Source: Euglena gracilis | Lineage: Eukaryota; Euglenida; Euglenophyceae; Euglenales | Reading direction: 5' to 3' | DNA length: 64,000 nt | Assembly (NCBI GenBank): GCA_039621445.1 | Contig: CP154955.1 | Span: 59,923,564 to 59,987,563 of the forward strand | Shown: piece after piece, positions 49,094 to 60,550 of the stretch | Position numbering within the stretch: position 1 is the first letter of the stretch | Layout: each line of letters starts with the position of its first letter | The notes under the pieces: model-generated | What the model was told of the DNA's origin: nothing | The model's input: the letters and a program-made list of their open reading frames with translations, nothing else | Databases searched by the model: none | Translations under genes and position numbers: made by a program

Positions 49094-50937
49094 GTGCGCA
49101 TAGGACAACGTTGTGGTTTTCTTTTTATTCAGGACCGCCCCCGGCCCCTGGGGACAATTTTTGGTCGTAATTCACGGGCAGAATAAAATCCGAAAAACTT
49201 TTTTCTTTGCGGTTTGAGCAGGGTGGTCCATCAGGGACGGGATTTTTTTTTGTTCAAGAACCGCGGCCTGATTTCGAGGTGGATCGGCGGTGTTTCGCAG
49301 ATGCCGGAAACCATTTTTAACCCCAGTTTCGACCTATTTTTTTCGACCCCCCCCCATTTTCCCGGCTTGCTTTTGGTGGACCGTGCTGGGACAGGAATTT
49401 TTTTTGCTATCACCCCCCTCCCGGGGGGGTCGAATCTCGGTGTGCCCAGACAGTCAGTCTGCCTCGCCTGAAAACCATTCTCAGGCAGAACCATGCTCAG
49501 GCAGGAAGAACAAGCCCAGGGCATAATGGGGACATTTCAACGTGACGAGTCAGCCAGCACAGCCCCAAGGTGACAATCCCCCCCCCCAGGGGCGGGGAGT
49601 CGCATCCGGGGGGCGCAGCATTGTTCAGTTCTGTCGAACGGCAATCTGATGTGTGCTGAACACACATGTAAAAAATTAAAGAAAAAGTACTGGGTTAGGG
49701 TTAGGGTTAGGGTTAGGGTCCCAGACTTCCAAGGAATGGCACATTGCCAAAAGTGCCTGGGCATCTGTCAAAGGAGGCTAGGCACAGCGGGGGGGGGACT
49801 GTGGGGGTGGGCAAGCGGCCAGGGGGGGGTCCAAAGGTGACCGTGAGCACCGCGCGCGGCCCAGAATTGGGGATTTTCGGGTCCAAAAGTGGTTTTTTGG
49901 CCATTTTTTTTGGTCTCAAAAAGTCGCGATTTTTTCTGCGGAATTTTTTTCTTGGGGAAGCCAGGCACAGGCCAGGCCACACACGGGAGAGGGGTCGAGG
50001 GCACGAGCGGCCGCGCGAGGGGGGGGGAGGGGCAGGCCCCGGACCTGGCCAAAACGCGCGCCTAGCCCCCAAGGCACTTCGGCGCTGTAAGTTCAGAGGA
50101 AGGCCATTTTTGGCCCATTTTTGACCCACCACCAGGCAACCCCCCCCCCCCCCCCGGGTGAACCCCCCCATTTAAGTGCACAAGGTGTGCACATTTTTGG
50201 ACTGTAGTTCCGGACCTTCACCACACATGTTTGGGCACCGCCTGAAATCGGTTCAGTGTAAAACGCTTTTGGTGGGTGTGCGCACTTTATTGTGGGGCTT
50301 CGCTTTTGGACTCACACTTATTCAGGCGCTGTACACTTAAATGGTGGTGGTAGTTAGTGCTTGCCTGCACTTCGAGTCTCCCGTCCAGGGCACTCCGAGA
50401 CCCCCCCCTCCAGCAGGGCGGTCCATAAAAGATGGGAATTTTTTCCCTTGAGGACCGGCTGTTTAAGGACCACCTTTAGACCTTAGGGACGGCCGGTGGC
50501 CGATCCGGGGATGGAACGGGGTCAAAAAAAATCAAAAGGTCGACAAATGCATTTTTTTTGCCGTTTCGGGCGATGGTCCCAGGCTGCCAGAAATCACTTT
50601 CCCCCCCGAAGGCGACCATTTTGCCAAACCATGGCCATGCTTTTTTGTCCATTTTTCCTGTGAGCTTTGCATGAGATGTGCCGGGGCAGGAAGTGTTTCT
50701 TTTCCGTTACCGGGGGGGGAATTGGATGCCGAAAAAATTGATTGGGAAAAAATTGGCGTACGAAAATCCTGCCAAAATTTTTTCCGGGCCGTTTTCAGGT
50801 TTGGCACCAATTTTTTCGGCTTCCAATTTTGTCGGGTCTAATTTTCTCTAGCGTCAATTTTTTTCCACCCCCGTTAAGAACCCCCCCCCCCGCCCCGGGA
50901 CTGGCCAAATTCCGCTGGGGAGGGAGCCCCCCCCCCC
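49094..50937. other. Intron-like stretch
   Basis: It contains fragments of the CAGGGCGGTCC family (49218-49370 and 50415-50610), four TTAGGG repeats (49694-49718), a possible TIR element with CATTTAAGTGCAC ends (about 50163-50344) and an AAAATCCTGCC repeat (50760-50865). Confidence 0.5.
49694..49718 (+). repeat. Interstitial TTAGGG repeats
   Basis: Four tandem TTAGGG units. CCCTAACCCTAACCC-type sequence also occurs near 17730 and 63045. This is consistent with TTAGGG-type telomeres, but here it is internal. Confidence 0.85.
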
Positions 50938-51022
50938 GCCTTCCGCCCGCGTGGCGGTGCCCGCCCCCGCCGCTGCGGCCCTCCACGCCGCGGCCCCCGC
51001 CGTCCCCGGCCTCCAGCCCGCC
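50938..51022 (+). CDS. Candidate Ala/Pro-rich exon
   Basis: The frame reads RVAVPAPAAAALHAAAPAVP then GLQPA, followed by a GTGAGC donor at 51023. Low complexity, but codon bias and donor agree. The start is hidden in a C run. Confidence 0.45.
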
Positions 51023-51329
51023 GTGAGCCGTGGCGGCCTCACCGGCGGCCCGCCGGCCCCAGCGCTGTCCTCTGGCTTCCAGGCCACGCCCCTGCTTTCC
51101 CCGCCCTCACCCCCCCCAACCCGTTCGCCATTTTCTCCCTGGGTTTTTTGCGCATGTGCTGAGTTCGCAGAGTTTTAAGTTTTTTTTTTAAAATCGACCT
51201 GCTTCTCCCCTGTCGTGGGACGAGAGGGGGGGGACAGGGCTGACCCAAAACCCGGTGGGCGGTGTGTGCCCTCCCGGCCTTCCCATATTTCCGAGTGCGC
51301 CAATTCTTCCGGCAAAGTTTTCGTCGGCG

Positions 51330-51590
51330 CCAAAGGCGCCGCAGGAATTTGGCTTTGCCATGGTGCTGTGGTGGGCATGCAGGGGCGTCCCATCCCTCCC
51401 TCCCTGGGCAGCATGGCTGGGCCATGGCTGGGAGGCCACCACTCGCGCAGCGGCGGCGTGCTCGGGACTCGGCCCGTGCCTCCCGTCGGGGGTTCCCCTG
51501 CGGGGGCCGCAGCCGCCTCACGGCCGCTCTGGCCGTCCCTCACACGGCAAGGCATTCGCCATGCGGAGCGCTTTTGTCTGACACAGTCTG
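51330..51590 (+). CDS. Possible exon, frame unresolved
   Basis: A GC-rich block with three open frames, including SGVPLRGPQPPHGRSGRPSH and GRSRLTAALAVPHTARHSPC. Composition matches exons but I cannot choose a frame or boundaries. Confidence 0.3.
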
Positions 51591-52757
51591 GTAGTTGTCT
51601 CAAACCCTCCCCTCCCCGCCTCATTGGCAACGTTGCCCCAATTGTTGGGGCCAACATGCCCCCCCCCCCCAAGTTGGTCCCCGACCTGCTAGAGCCAAAG
51701 TGGTCCAGGCCAAGGAGTTGGGGGGGGGGGGAGGTGGGTTCCCACACTTCCAACCATTATTTTTTAAGGAGAAATTCTTAAAAAAAAATAAAGTTTTTTA
51801 CGGCTTTTTTTAAAGAATTTTTGAGTTTTTTTTTAAGGCATTTCGAAGAATTTCTCAGAATTTTTAAGGCGTCCATTTTCCATTGGTGGTCAAAGAGCCA
51901 TCCCGGCGTCGAACGAACGAACCTATTTTTTTGAGTTTTGGGTGGATAGACTGTGTTCTAGTGATGCCAGAAAACATTTTTCCTCCCGGAGTTGGCTTGT
52001 TTTGACAAAGTTTTGCAACTTCTTTTGCTCGAAATTTGAAAAAAAGTTCAGGACAATTTTTAAAGTTTTTTAAGTTTTTTTTAAAGAAGTTTTTAAGTCA
52101 CTTTGGCAAAAGCTTTTAAGGCGTTTTTTGAGGGTTTTTCAGCACCTTAAAAGAAAAGAATGCCTGTGTACTTCCTCTGCTTCACTTGGTTTCCGACTTC
52201 AAAAGTCTCAACAATTGTCGTTTTGATTTTTGAATTTTTTTTTAACTTTGTTAGCAACCTGCACGGTAACTTTGGTGGCAGTTTTACACGACGAACACTT
52301 GTTGGAAAACGATAAAAAACCATGTGGAGAACGTTGACTTTGTTCTTTCACGTTTAAAAATCAGTTTGGTCAATTTTAATCGTCCAGGGTGGTCCTCGTG
52401 TTTTGATTTGCTTTTTTTTTTTAACTGGGCACAGGCCCAAGGGCCGGCCAACAACCCTGTGTGGGGCTCGAACAGAGATTGAATAGGTTAAAAATGACCA
52501 GTTTTTTTGACACTTTGGATATATAACATATAGCATGGAAAAAGGTGTAAAAAAGATCATAAAATCCTTTTTCATCGCATCCCATGCAAAATCCACTGAA
52601 AATATGGCCACAAGAATTGCCATGTTTTGACCAAAAAAACCAGCAGACGTCAGGGAAAAATGATTTCTGGCATCGTGGACCTTGGCCCACCCACTGACAT
52701 TATGAAATAATATTAAAATAATTGTTTTATTATTTTATTATTTATTTATTCATTTGT

Positions 52758-52796
<39 letters not shown>

Positions 52797-52850
52797 TTTG
52801 TTTATTTATTTATTTTATTTTATTTTATTTATTTATTTATTTATTTATTC

Positions 52851-52885
<35 letters not shown>

Positions 52886-53002
52886 TTATTATTATTGTTT
52901 ATTATTATTTATTATTATTATTATTATTTATTTATTATTGTTGCTATTTCCACTGTATATATACATATACATATACATATACATATTGGTACTGTGTTAA
53001 AG
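51591..53002. other. Intron-like stretch
   Basis: T-rich sequence with TTTTTAAGG phrases (51765-52150), two dispersed-core copies (51895-52010, 52440-52690) and a (TTTA)n/(TTA)n tract (52720-52960). Confidence 0.6.
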
Positions 53003-53164
53003 ACCGCCCTGTCCTCCCTGCTGGGGCCCCCCTGCGCCGCCCCGCGGTCCCTGGCGCGGCAGCGATGGGTGCAGTACACGTCCCGCATCGCGCTGGCGGT
53101 GATGTCCGCCATGCTTGTGGTGGCGGGCCTCACTTTGCAGGCCAGGGGCTGCTGCACATTACGG
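53003..53164 (+). CDS. Membrane-protein exon
   Basis: The frame reads TALSSLLGPPCAAPRSLARQ, RWVQYTSRIALAVMSAMLVV then AGLTLQARGCCTLR, ending in phase 0 at GTGGGT. IALAVMSAMLVVAGLTL is a clear transmembrane helix. Codons are G/C-ending. It joins in phase to 53617. Family not recognised. Confidence 0.75.
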
Positions 53165-53218
53165 GTGGGTTGTCATGGGTGGTTGACGTGTGTGCGTGCC
53201 TGTGCATGTTGGGTATTC

Positions 53219-53460
53219 GTGTGTGTGTGTGTGTGTGTGTGTTGTGTGTGTGTGTGTGTGTGAAGTGTTTGTGTGTTGTGTGTGTTGTGTGTTCTGTGTT
53301 GTGTTGTGTGTTGTGTGTTGTGTGTGCCCGTTGGGTGTGTAAGTGTATGTCGTGTTTGTGTGCGTTGTTTGTGTGTTGTGTGTTGTGTGTATGTGTGTGC
53401 CCGCTGTGCTGTTTTGCGCGTGTGGTGTGGGTGTGTGTGTGTGTGTGTGTGCATGTTCGT
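53219..53460 (+). repeat. GT microsatellite intron
   Basis: (GT)n with TGTTGTG interruptions between two membrane-protein exons. Confidence 0.9.
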
Positions 53461-53616
53461 TTGTTTTCAGTGTATTGCCTCTCGTCTGAAATGTCCTGTC
53501 TGCTTGGGGGCAAGTTTTGCTGCTTTTGGCCTGCATTTCCGCACGTTGCAGTATCCATTTGCGACAGCGAGTGTGTGTCAGTTTGCTGTTGGCTGTGAGT
53601 GCGTCCTCGGTGGCAG

Positions 53617-53715
53617 CCAACCCTGCGGGCGAGGCTCCTGGCCATCAATCAACGCATCGCCCTGGCAGCCACTACCGGCAGCACAACGGAGACAGACCCG
53701 GAGCAGCCGCAGCAG
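53617..53715 (+). CDS. Membrane-protein exon
   Basis: Between GTGGCAG and GTGAGC, exactly 33 codons in phase 0: PTLRARLLAINQRIALAATT, GSTTETDPEQPQQ. Phase agrees with the preceding exon. The sequence looks like the cytoplasmic tail after the membrane helix. Confidence 0.75.
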
Positions 53716-54303
53716 GTGAGCATGTGCTGCGCACCTGCAGTGTGCATGTGTACATGTGCGCGTGTATGTGTGTGCGTGTGCGTGTTGTGTATGTATGTGT
53801 GTGTGTGGTCTGTGTGTGTGTGTGTGTGTGGTGCGTGTGCGTGCGTTTTTTTTTTGTGTGTGCGTGTGCGTGCGTGTGCGTGTGTGGCGTGTGTGTGTGT
53901 CCAGTGGGATTCAAGTAATACCTGTGTGACCCCTCCCCGGACGTGGGTGGGTTTTTCGAATGTGGATGGGTGGGTTGCGGCTGTTATACCCCCCCCCCTC
54001 GGCACACATGGGCCACTCCAGCCCAGCCAGGACTTTTTTTTTCAAGACCGGGCCTTCGCCGAGCCTTTTGTGGATGGGTGGGTGAGTCGACCACTGGGGG
54101 GGGGGGGTCGTGCTGGGTGATTTTTCAAAAAAAAAGATTGAGTGGGTGGGTTCGGGCCAAAACGAAGTGAATCTATGGTCCACAATGTGTGTTGTGTGTG
54201 TGTGTGTGTCCGGAGTGTGTGTATGTGCTTGTCCGGTGTGTGTGTTCTACATGTGGGTGTAATATGTGTGTGTGTGTGTCTGTTGTATGTGTCGTGTGCA
54301 GAG
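53716..54303 (+). other. GT-rich intron
   Basis: Starts GTGAGC, holds two GT microsatellites (53740-53905, 54186-54300) and ends GTGTGCAGAG. Confidence 0.75.
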
Positions 54304-54384
54304 CATCGCCCAAGCGTGAAGGGCCCCGCCAACCAACCAGCCAACGGTTCTTTTCCAGCCCTGGCCTTCCCCATGGACAATTAA
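54304..54384 (+). CDS. Terminal exon of the membrane-protein gene
   Basis: After GTGCAGAG the frame, in phase 0, reads HRPSVKGPANQPANGSFPAL, AFPMDN-stop (TAA 54382-54384). If the first AG is used instead, the reading is SIAQA-stop. The longer tail has better codon bias. Confidence 0.6.
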   Translation, partial: HRPSVKGPANQPANGSFPALAFPMDN

Positions 54385-55134
54385 TTCATTTCACGGGGAC
54401 CCGAAGGGTTGCTGGTTGATATTTTATTGGTTTGGAACAAAATGAAGAAGGAAATGGGTCGAGAATGGGCCCTCCAAGTCAAAAATTTGGAGTGTTTTTG
54501 TACGGCCCTGAAATTTTTTTTAATATTGGTTCGATGCCTGGACTGCCCTTGAACACCCTGGATACTTGATACCTTGGATGCTGGAGGTGGCTTAAAAAAA
54601 AACTCAAAAAGCTTTAAAAAGCTTGAATATGCTTTAAAGGCGACGCAAAAAAATGACTTAAACCTTGAAAAAAGAATGAAAAAATGAAAATTGAAAAATA
54701 ATGCCTTACTGAGAAGAATGCACAAAAAAACTCAAAGCACTGTGTTTGCATTCCCGACTGCAACCCTGCCAAAAAGGGTGCAACCACCGCTCCCAGCAAC
54801 AAACTTCGGAAGTGTGGGATTGTGGGGGGTGAAGCCATCTTCTTGCAGTGATTTCTCTTAATAATTACAGGGGGTGGGCAACAGGCAAAACTTCACTTTC
54901 CAAAAGCCTGTGACCGCTTTGAAAATTTGCGCAAAGTTGAGGAGGTTCAGACATCCCACAATGTGGGCATGGATCAAAAATCAGAAAGTCAAAAAACTTA
55001 TTTGGGTGGATGGACAGTATTCCAGTGGTGCAAGAAACCATCCCCCCCCCCCCCGGGATTTGGCCTGATTTTGCCAAGATTTTGTGACTTCGGTGGGAGA
55101 AGAATCTGCTGGAATAAATTTTTTAAACCCGCAC

Positions 55135-55362
55135 CCTAATAGAAGCGCGGGGCCGCTACACGCGCAGGGTCCAAATAAAAGCGCACCCCCGCCGTCGAAG
55201 GCGGCGGTCCACTACAAGCGCACCCACCATTTTCATGGGATTTACAAAGGAAATCAGCAAAAATCGCACAGGTCGGGTCCAAATAGAAGTCCCCCCCCCC
55301 CGCCGCTGCCACAGGCGGCAGCCCGCTATAAGTGCACCCGTGCTTCTATTAGGGGGGGTTTA
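55135..55362. mobile_element. TIR element, CCTAATAGAAGC family
   Basis: Left end CCCTAATAGAAGCGCGG, right end GTGCTTCTATTAGGGGGGG, with two CCGCCG...CGGCGG hairpins inside. The left C run is reduced. Confidence 0.75.
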
Positions 55363-55397
55363 AGGCATCTTGAAAATTTGTTAAGGCGCCTTAAAAG

Positions 55398-55760
55398 AAA
55401 CCCCCCTCCAAATATAAAGCCCCCCCCCCCAAATATAAAGCCCCCCCCAGGGGTTTGGTTTTGCCGCCCAAATATAAAGCCCCCCCTCCGATGTTGAGCC
55501 AGACGCTGTCATTCAGGAAAAATTAGAAATATTTCAGGTGGATACAACATTTTTTTTTCACCAGAAGTGCTCCACCTTGGATAAGACTTACACATTTACA
55601 CAAAAATTTGGCGGAAAATTGGTACTTGGCCACAATTGGAGGCCACCAAAGGTCATAGAGCTCCCCGAAAAAGCTTTATCCCCCCCAAATACAAAGACCC
55701 CCCCTTAAGGGTCTTGAAATCCCATCCAAACATAAAGTCTTTATATTTGGAGGGGGGTTT
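55398..55760. mobile_element. TIR element, CCCTCCAAATATAAAG family
   Basis: Left AAACCCCCCTCCAAATATAA and right TTATATTTGGAGGGGGGTTT. The left end repeats CCCAAATATAAAGCCCCCC three times. Non-coding. Target duplication not determined. Confidence 0.75.
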
Positions 55761-56041
55761 AATTCCTGTCCCTCTGATTTTGGCAGCAATTTTTGCATCA
55801 AGTTTTGTGCCAATTTCGGACCTGCAAACCTGCAATCTGACCAACGAAATTGCATCGCGTTCAAAATCATCATGAACCCAGAATCGCACGAATCATGTGC
55901 TCTTGGTACTTTTGCGCCGCCAATCCGGCATAAGAATTGAATTTGCCTTTTTTTTTTGGCGCGCGGCGTTGCCAGCCCGGCGTTGCGTCCCCTGCCGTTG
56001 GATGCGGTGGCCCCGCCGTTGCCCCCCCCCCCCCGCCGCAG

Positions 56042-56160
56042 ATGGTGTGCCCCGACTGCCCGAAGTGCGGCGGGACGGGCCGCATCCAGGGGGGCATCGC
56101 CGCCCTGCCGTACCCGTTCTCCCTCTGGCCCATCAAGGTGTACCGCCCGTGCCCCGGCCC
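56042..56160 (+). CDS. CxxCxxC zinc-finger exon
   Basis: After CCCGCCGCAG the frame reads MVCPDCPKCGGTGRIQGGIA, ALPYPFSLWPIKVYRPCPG. CPDCPKCGGTGR is a DnaJ-type CxxCxGxG half-site, and VYRPCP gives a second Cys. Such small zinc-finger proteins occur in plastids and mitochondria as chaperone-like factors. Location here is not known. The exon may end at AAG with GTGTAC (56138) or run to the CCCGACCTGACCCG repeat. Confidence 0.7.
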
Positions 56161-56689
56161 GGCCCTCCCCGGCCCAACCCGGCCCGACCCGACCTGACCC
56201 GACCTGGCACAGACTGACCTGACCCGACCTGTCCCGGCCTGTCCCGGCCCGGAAACATCGATTTTGTTATTTGGCCCAAAAATGGCCAGAAACGGCAGAG
56301 TCTGAAGGCAGTGCTGCAGCTGCAGTGCTGTTTTTGGGAAGTATCTCGGGCAAGCATACCACAACCAAGCCATGACACTCTTGGCCCGCCTGATCTTGGC
56401 AAAGATACGTGGGGGGTGTTGGCGCCGGATTTGTGACCTTTTTTCGCTGTCTTTGTACACCTTTTTTGGGGACAAAGTGGGAGTTGCCGGAAATATTGGA
56501 AATGCATTTTCCAGGACGGTGGGCGTCTTAAACCGCCACCAGAATGGCACACAGTGTGCTGCACAAGCCAGACACAGAGTAACCTCGCCCCTATCCAACG
56601 AGCACCCCTGCAGAGGTCTTCTTAAGCCAGAGGTGACCTTACTTCCGGAATTCAGCCAGAAAGCACCTTTTTCCCGGCCAGCAGCTCCC

Positions 56690-56850
56690 AGTCACCTCCC
56701 CCCCCCCTTGGTTGCACTAAGGCTTCTTGTCCGTTTATGGCCGGCGCTAACTTCGCTTCTGGCCCAGTTTGCTGTGTGGTGAGTGGCCAGGGACCCCTTA
56801 CACCAGTACTCTTTTGTTGCTCCCCCTGGCCGGGTGTGTAACTCTGGTGT
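56690..56850 (-). repeat. Dispersed repeat, copy 2 (inverted relative to 3096-3285)
   Basis: Carries TTGCACTAAGGCTTCTTGTC, TTCGCTTCTGGCCCAGTTTG and GGTGAGTGGCCAGGGACCCC, the inverse of copy 1. Confidence 0.75.
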
Positions 56851-57611
56851 AATTCCAGCACTGTAGGGACATACACTCACCTTGTGTGGTTGGTGTGGTT
56901 CCCGTGGGTGGGTCTACACCCTGGCTGCTACACCCAGTGCTGCTCTTGCTTCCTGCCCTCCTCCCACTTTTCTGTGTGGGGGATGCATGGCGGGCACAAC
57001 GCCATGACTTGAAAATTCCAATGTGGCCTCACGGTCCCACGGCTTTGGTAAACCCGGGTCGCCCCCCCCCCCCGGGTCAAAGAAAATTGGCTGCCAGCCC
57101 AGCCCCTCCCCCCCAGTTGGAGTCCAGCCAGTAACTTTTTCCAACCGGCCTCCAAGGCCCCCGGGATCCTTGGGAATTTCTTCTCCGGCCCAAAGCAAGG
57201 GCGGTCCTCAAAAAAAATGCCTAATTAAAATGACTAATAATAATAAAATTAATAAAATTCACTGTCCCCAAACCATGTTATTGCTTATGGTGTGTCCAGC
57301 CCCACCCCCCGGGGGTTGACTGACTGGGTTATTTGGAGTGACTGACAAGTTTTTGGCTCCAGACTCCCCCCTTCAGGGGGTGGGTCAGCCAGGAATGGCC
57401 GAAAGTGTCATGGTCCACCCGCATCGGTGGGAGTGCCCGCACCCGCGCTGCACTGTTTTGGAGGGGACCAGTCCCTGTGAGGGAATGCCGTCCTGGGCAG
57501 GGCGGGCCGACTGGCACACCTCCAACAGTGCACATAGGTCAGCCGCGGCATAGCTTCTCAGCGCACATATTGGCCCTTCCGCTCGCCGAGACCCCCAGGG
57601 GGGGGGGCCAG

Positions 57612-57708
57612 CCCTCAACTTCAAGGGGGAGTACAAGCGGGCTGGCCCGACGCTGGACGACCTCGCCAGTGGCGGCATCGGACAGGCTACCTTTGAGGCC
57701 ACCCGGAG
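57612..57708 (+). CDS. Zinc-finger gene, second exon (LNFKGEYKRAG)
   Basis: Between GGGCCAG and GTGGGG. The frame reads LNFKGEYKRAGPTLDDLASG then GIGQATFEATR. EYKRAGxTLDDLA looks like the ...YxRxGQTLDDIAFG segment that I associate with plastid DnaJ-type zinc-finger proteins, so this probably continues the exon at 56042. The association is from memory and not verified. Confidence 0.7.
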
Positions 57709-59690
57709 GTGGGGGGGATGGGGGCGGTTGCTGCTTATGCCCCCCGTCGGTGGCCGGGGTTTGTGGCCATAGAATCACCCTGGACCCTCCCCCTGGCGGG
57801 GTGGGTGGGTGGGTTTGTGAGAGTGGGTCGGTGGGTTGGGGCCCTGGGATCCCCGGTGCGCCATGGGTCAGGTTTTTGCCTGGCCGGAGGCCGGGCCAAA
57901 AAATCGGCCGATTTTTGCTGGATTTTGGGTGGGTGGGTGGGTGGGTGCCCCCCTGGAGGGTGTTGTGGGTGGGTGGGTGGGGTTTCAAGAAAAGTGGGTG
58001 GGTGGGTTTGGGCCCGGGAAAAGGTGCCCCCCGGGGAGTCATTAAGTGAACCTATGGTTGTGGCACCCCAACGTGGCCGACTTAGCGCAGAAGAGACACA
58101 CTCAGCAATTTTTTTGTTTTCTGCTTCACTTTTCATTTTTCAAAGAAAGCCAAATTGCCTGGGTTTTGTTTCCTCCACCCTCCCTCCTATCCCCCTCAGA
58201 AAGTTACAGCAATGACCAGTGACAGTTGAGGTACAAACATGGATGACGTCACCCACATGTGTGACCCTGCGAGGCTTTGCAGTGTGGGTGGATGGGTTCG
58301 CCCCCCCCCCGGAGATTTGCCCAGGCCGGTCCAAAATTTTTCTTCTTCTTCAAATTTTTTGGGACTTGAGGTGTAAATGGTCAACATCCCAAGGTCGTTT
58401 TTCCCTCGGCGCTTCGCGCCATGTGTAAGTTGGTGTAAATTGACATTTACCATGTTTTTTTTGCACTTCAAAAATCTGATTTTTTTGAAATTTCATCATT
58501 TTTATGTGAAATTGGGGTTTTTGGCAATTTTTCAGGGAAAATTTTCACCGTCCCTGGCGCTTCGCGCTGTCAAGGGGGTTCTTATTTATGGGGGGGGATC
58601 TTATTTTTGGATTTTTGCTCCATCGGCCCAGGGGGGGGGGGCTTATTTTTTTGGTGGGGGGGTTAGTGCACGGTGGGTCACATTCCATTGAGACTGCTTC
58701 CCTTAAATTCTGGCGCGCAGGGTGCCGCAGAACCTACATCAAAAACTAAAGGGCGAGATCACAGAAACTTTCGCTTGTTTTTGGCTCTTTGGCTTTTGTT
58801 TTGGAAACAACGGTTGAAACGGTGGAGTGGCGTTCATTTTGGTTCAACGCTTGCCCATGGTGGGAGCCCCCAGTCCCCGCCATCACTTATCAAACCCGGT
58901 CCCTGTGGAATTCGTCCATCTGAGAGATTATCCTCAAACCTTTCGCGGAAATTGTTTTCAGAGTTTATTTTGAAATTTGTGAGTATTATTTTTGATTTGG
59001 ATATTGGTGTCGGAAAAAGCCTTTTTTTGCCTTTTCTTGTGTCGGGGGTATGGTGGGGGTCCCTGACCTTAATTTGGGGACCTGTTTCCTGCCACTGTAT
59101 TTGCTGATCTGTCTGGAGGTATACCTATTATTATCTATCTATTATATGGGTGAATGTCGACAGGGGGAGAGTTGCCGTGGGTGCTTGATTTACGTTTGGG
59201 TTGCCGCGGCCGGCCGCAGCCAACCAAACTCCTTCATCTCAACGACTGGTTGGATTGCGTCCAGGTGTGGCCGGCGGCGGCTGGCCGCAATCCAACCAGT
59301 CAACCGCGGCAACTGCAGCAATCCTTGCATGACCAGCAGTGCGTTTTGTCTGAGGGTTTGCCAAGGATATCTGGGACCCAGTTTTGCACTCGAATGTGGT
59401 CGCCAACCTTTGTGCAAGGTGTGTTCGCAAAGAGGAAATGAATTTGTAATCACGTTAAATGAATGCCCACCCCCCAAGCATATGTAGGTTTTCACAATCC
59501 AGAAGACCTGCCTATGAAGAACCCCAGAAGGACGCAAAATGTAAGCTTACAGAGGCCCCGAAAAGTGCGCATAGCACATTGACCGAAGTCCAACAACGGA
59601 TCCACGGGGTTGCTGGAGCTTGGGACTGCCGTGGACCCCCCCCCCAGCCGTGGACCCCCCCCCAGCCGTGGACCCCCCCCCCCCAGCCCA
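57709..59690. other. Intron or unresolved stretch
   Basis: GGTGGGTGGGTGGG repeats (57795-58005), C and G runs, a T-rich part, and a hairpin GGTTGGATTGCG/CGCAATCCAACC (59249-59301). An ORF ending at 59441 (QQSLHDQQCVLSEGLPRISG then FCTRMWSPTFVQGVFAKRK-stop) looks protein-like but is not linked to anything. Confidence 0.4.
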
Positions 59691-59708
59691 CTCACCCACC
59701 CAGCAGGG

Positions 59709-59800
59709 CGGAAGGCGCCTGGCCCCAAGAAGCTGGTGGTGCGTGACAGCCGGGTTGTGGCAGCGCTGGGCAAGCGGGCCGACACAGACTGGGGAGTTTC
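59709..59800 (+). CDS. Candidate exon
   Basis: After CACCCAGCAG the frame reads RKAPGPKKLVVRDSRVVAAL then GKRADTDWGVSF, with G/C-ending codons up to about 59800. Basic and compact. Likely a later exon of the zinc-finger gene or of its neighbour. The 3' end is unclear. Confidence 0.6.
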
Positions 59801-59930
59801 CTTTCCGATGCGGACTGGGCCGCTGTGCTTGCCACCACCGGTTCAGTGGGCAATTGCACCAAGACCCCCCGGCCTGGCAACCAACCCTTCCAGGGGTTGC
59901 AGGGGTAGCACCCCCTCAGGTGCCAGGCCA

Positions 59931-60142
59931 GGGGGATGCCCACCCCACAGTGCCGGCACTGCGTGGCACTGCGTGGCACCGCGTGGCACTGCGTGGCACT
60001 GCGGGCCGTTTAACCCGTATTCAAGCACCACGCATTTCATTCAGTGCCACGCAGTGCCACGCAGTGCCCACGCAGTGCCACGCAGTGCCACGCAGTGCCA
60101 CATGCAGTGCCACGCAGTGGCACTGCGGGGTGGGCATCCCCC
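59931..60142. repeat. Inverted repeat of GTGGCACTGC arrays
   Basis: Outer arms GGGGGATGCCCACCCCACAG and its inverse. Inside, four (GTGGCACTGC) units on the left face seven (GCAGTGCCAC) units on the right. Probably a small TIR element with subterminal repeats. Confidence 0.85.
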
Positions 60143-60550
60143 AGGGATCCCAGGCAGAATAACCTGTGTGGAAAGGCGGTGCAACCTGTGTGAATGAGCC
60201 CACCGGGCTAAGGCCGTCGGGGAATAAGCAGACCCATGGGCGGTGGGGGCGTCCAACCCCCTCCCCTCCACCCCTTCCCCGATGTTCTCTTGCGCCGTTT
60301 TTTTTGGTCAAAATTTTTTTTCGCGCCTCTTTCAGCGCCATCGCCGCCGATGAAGGATTTTTTTTTTTGCACGGGCACGTATGGTGGGTGGGGGGAGTCG
60401 ACCCCCCCACCAGGTCTTCCTGTACACCCTGGTCGGGCCCCCCTGTGAGGTTCCCCACCAGGCACGTTGGAGCTGCTGTGGCTGCTTCCCCCCCAGGCAT
60501 CCCTTGTTATTGCTGTGCGTTGGACAAGGTGGGCAGAGAATAACCAACTA

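Larger units (their letters stand above)
54385..56041. other. Intergenic stretch
   Basis: Probable 3' flank and intergenic DNA: AT-rich sequence, a dispersed-core copy (54945-55075), an AGAAGCGC-family TIR element (55135-55362) and a CCAAATATAAAG element (55398-55760). Confidence 0.55.
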
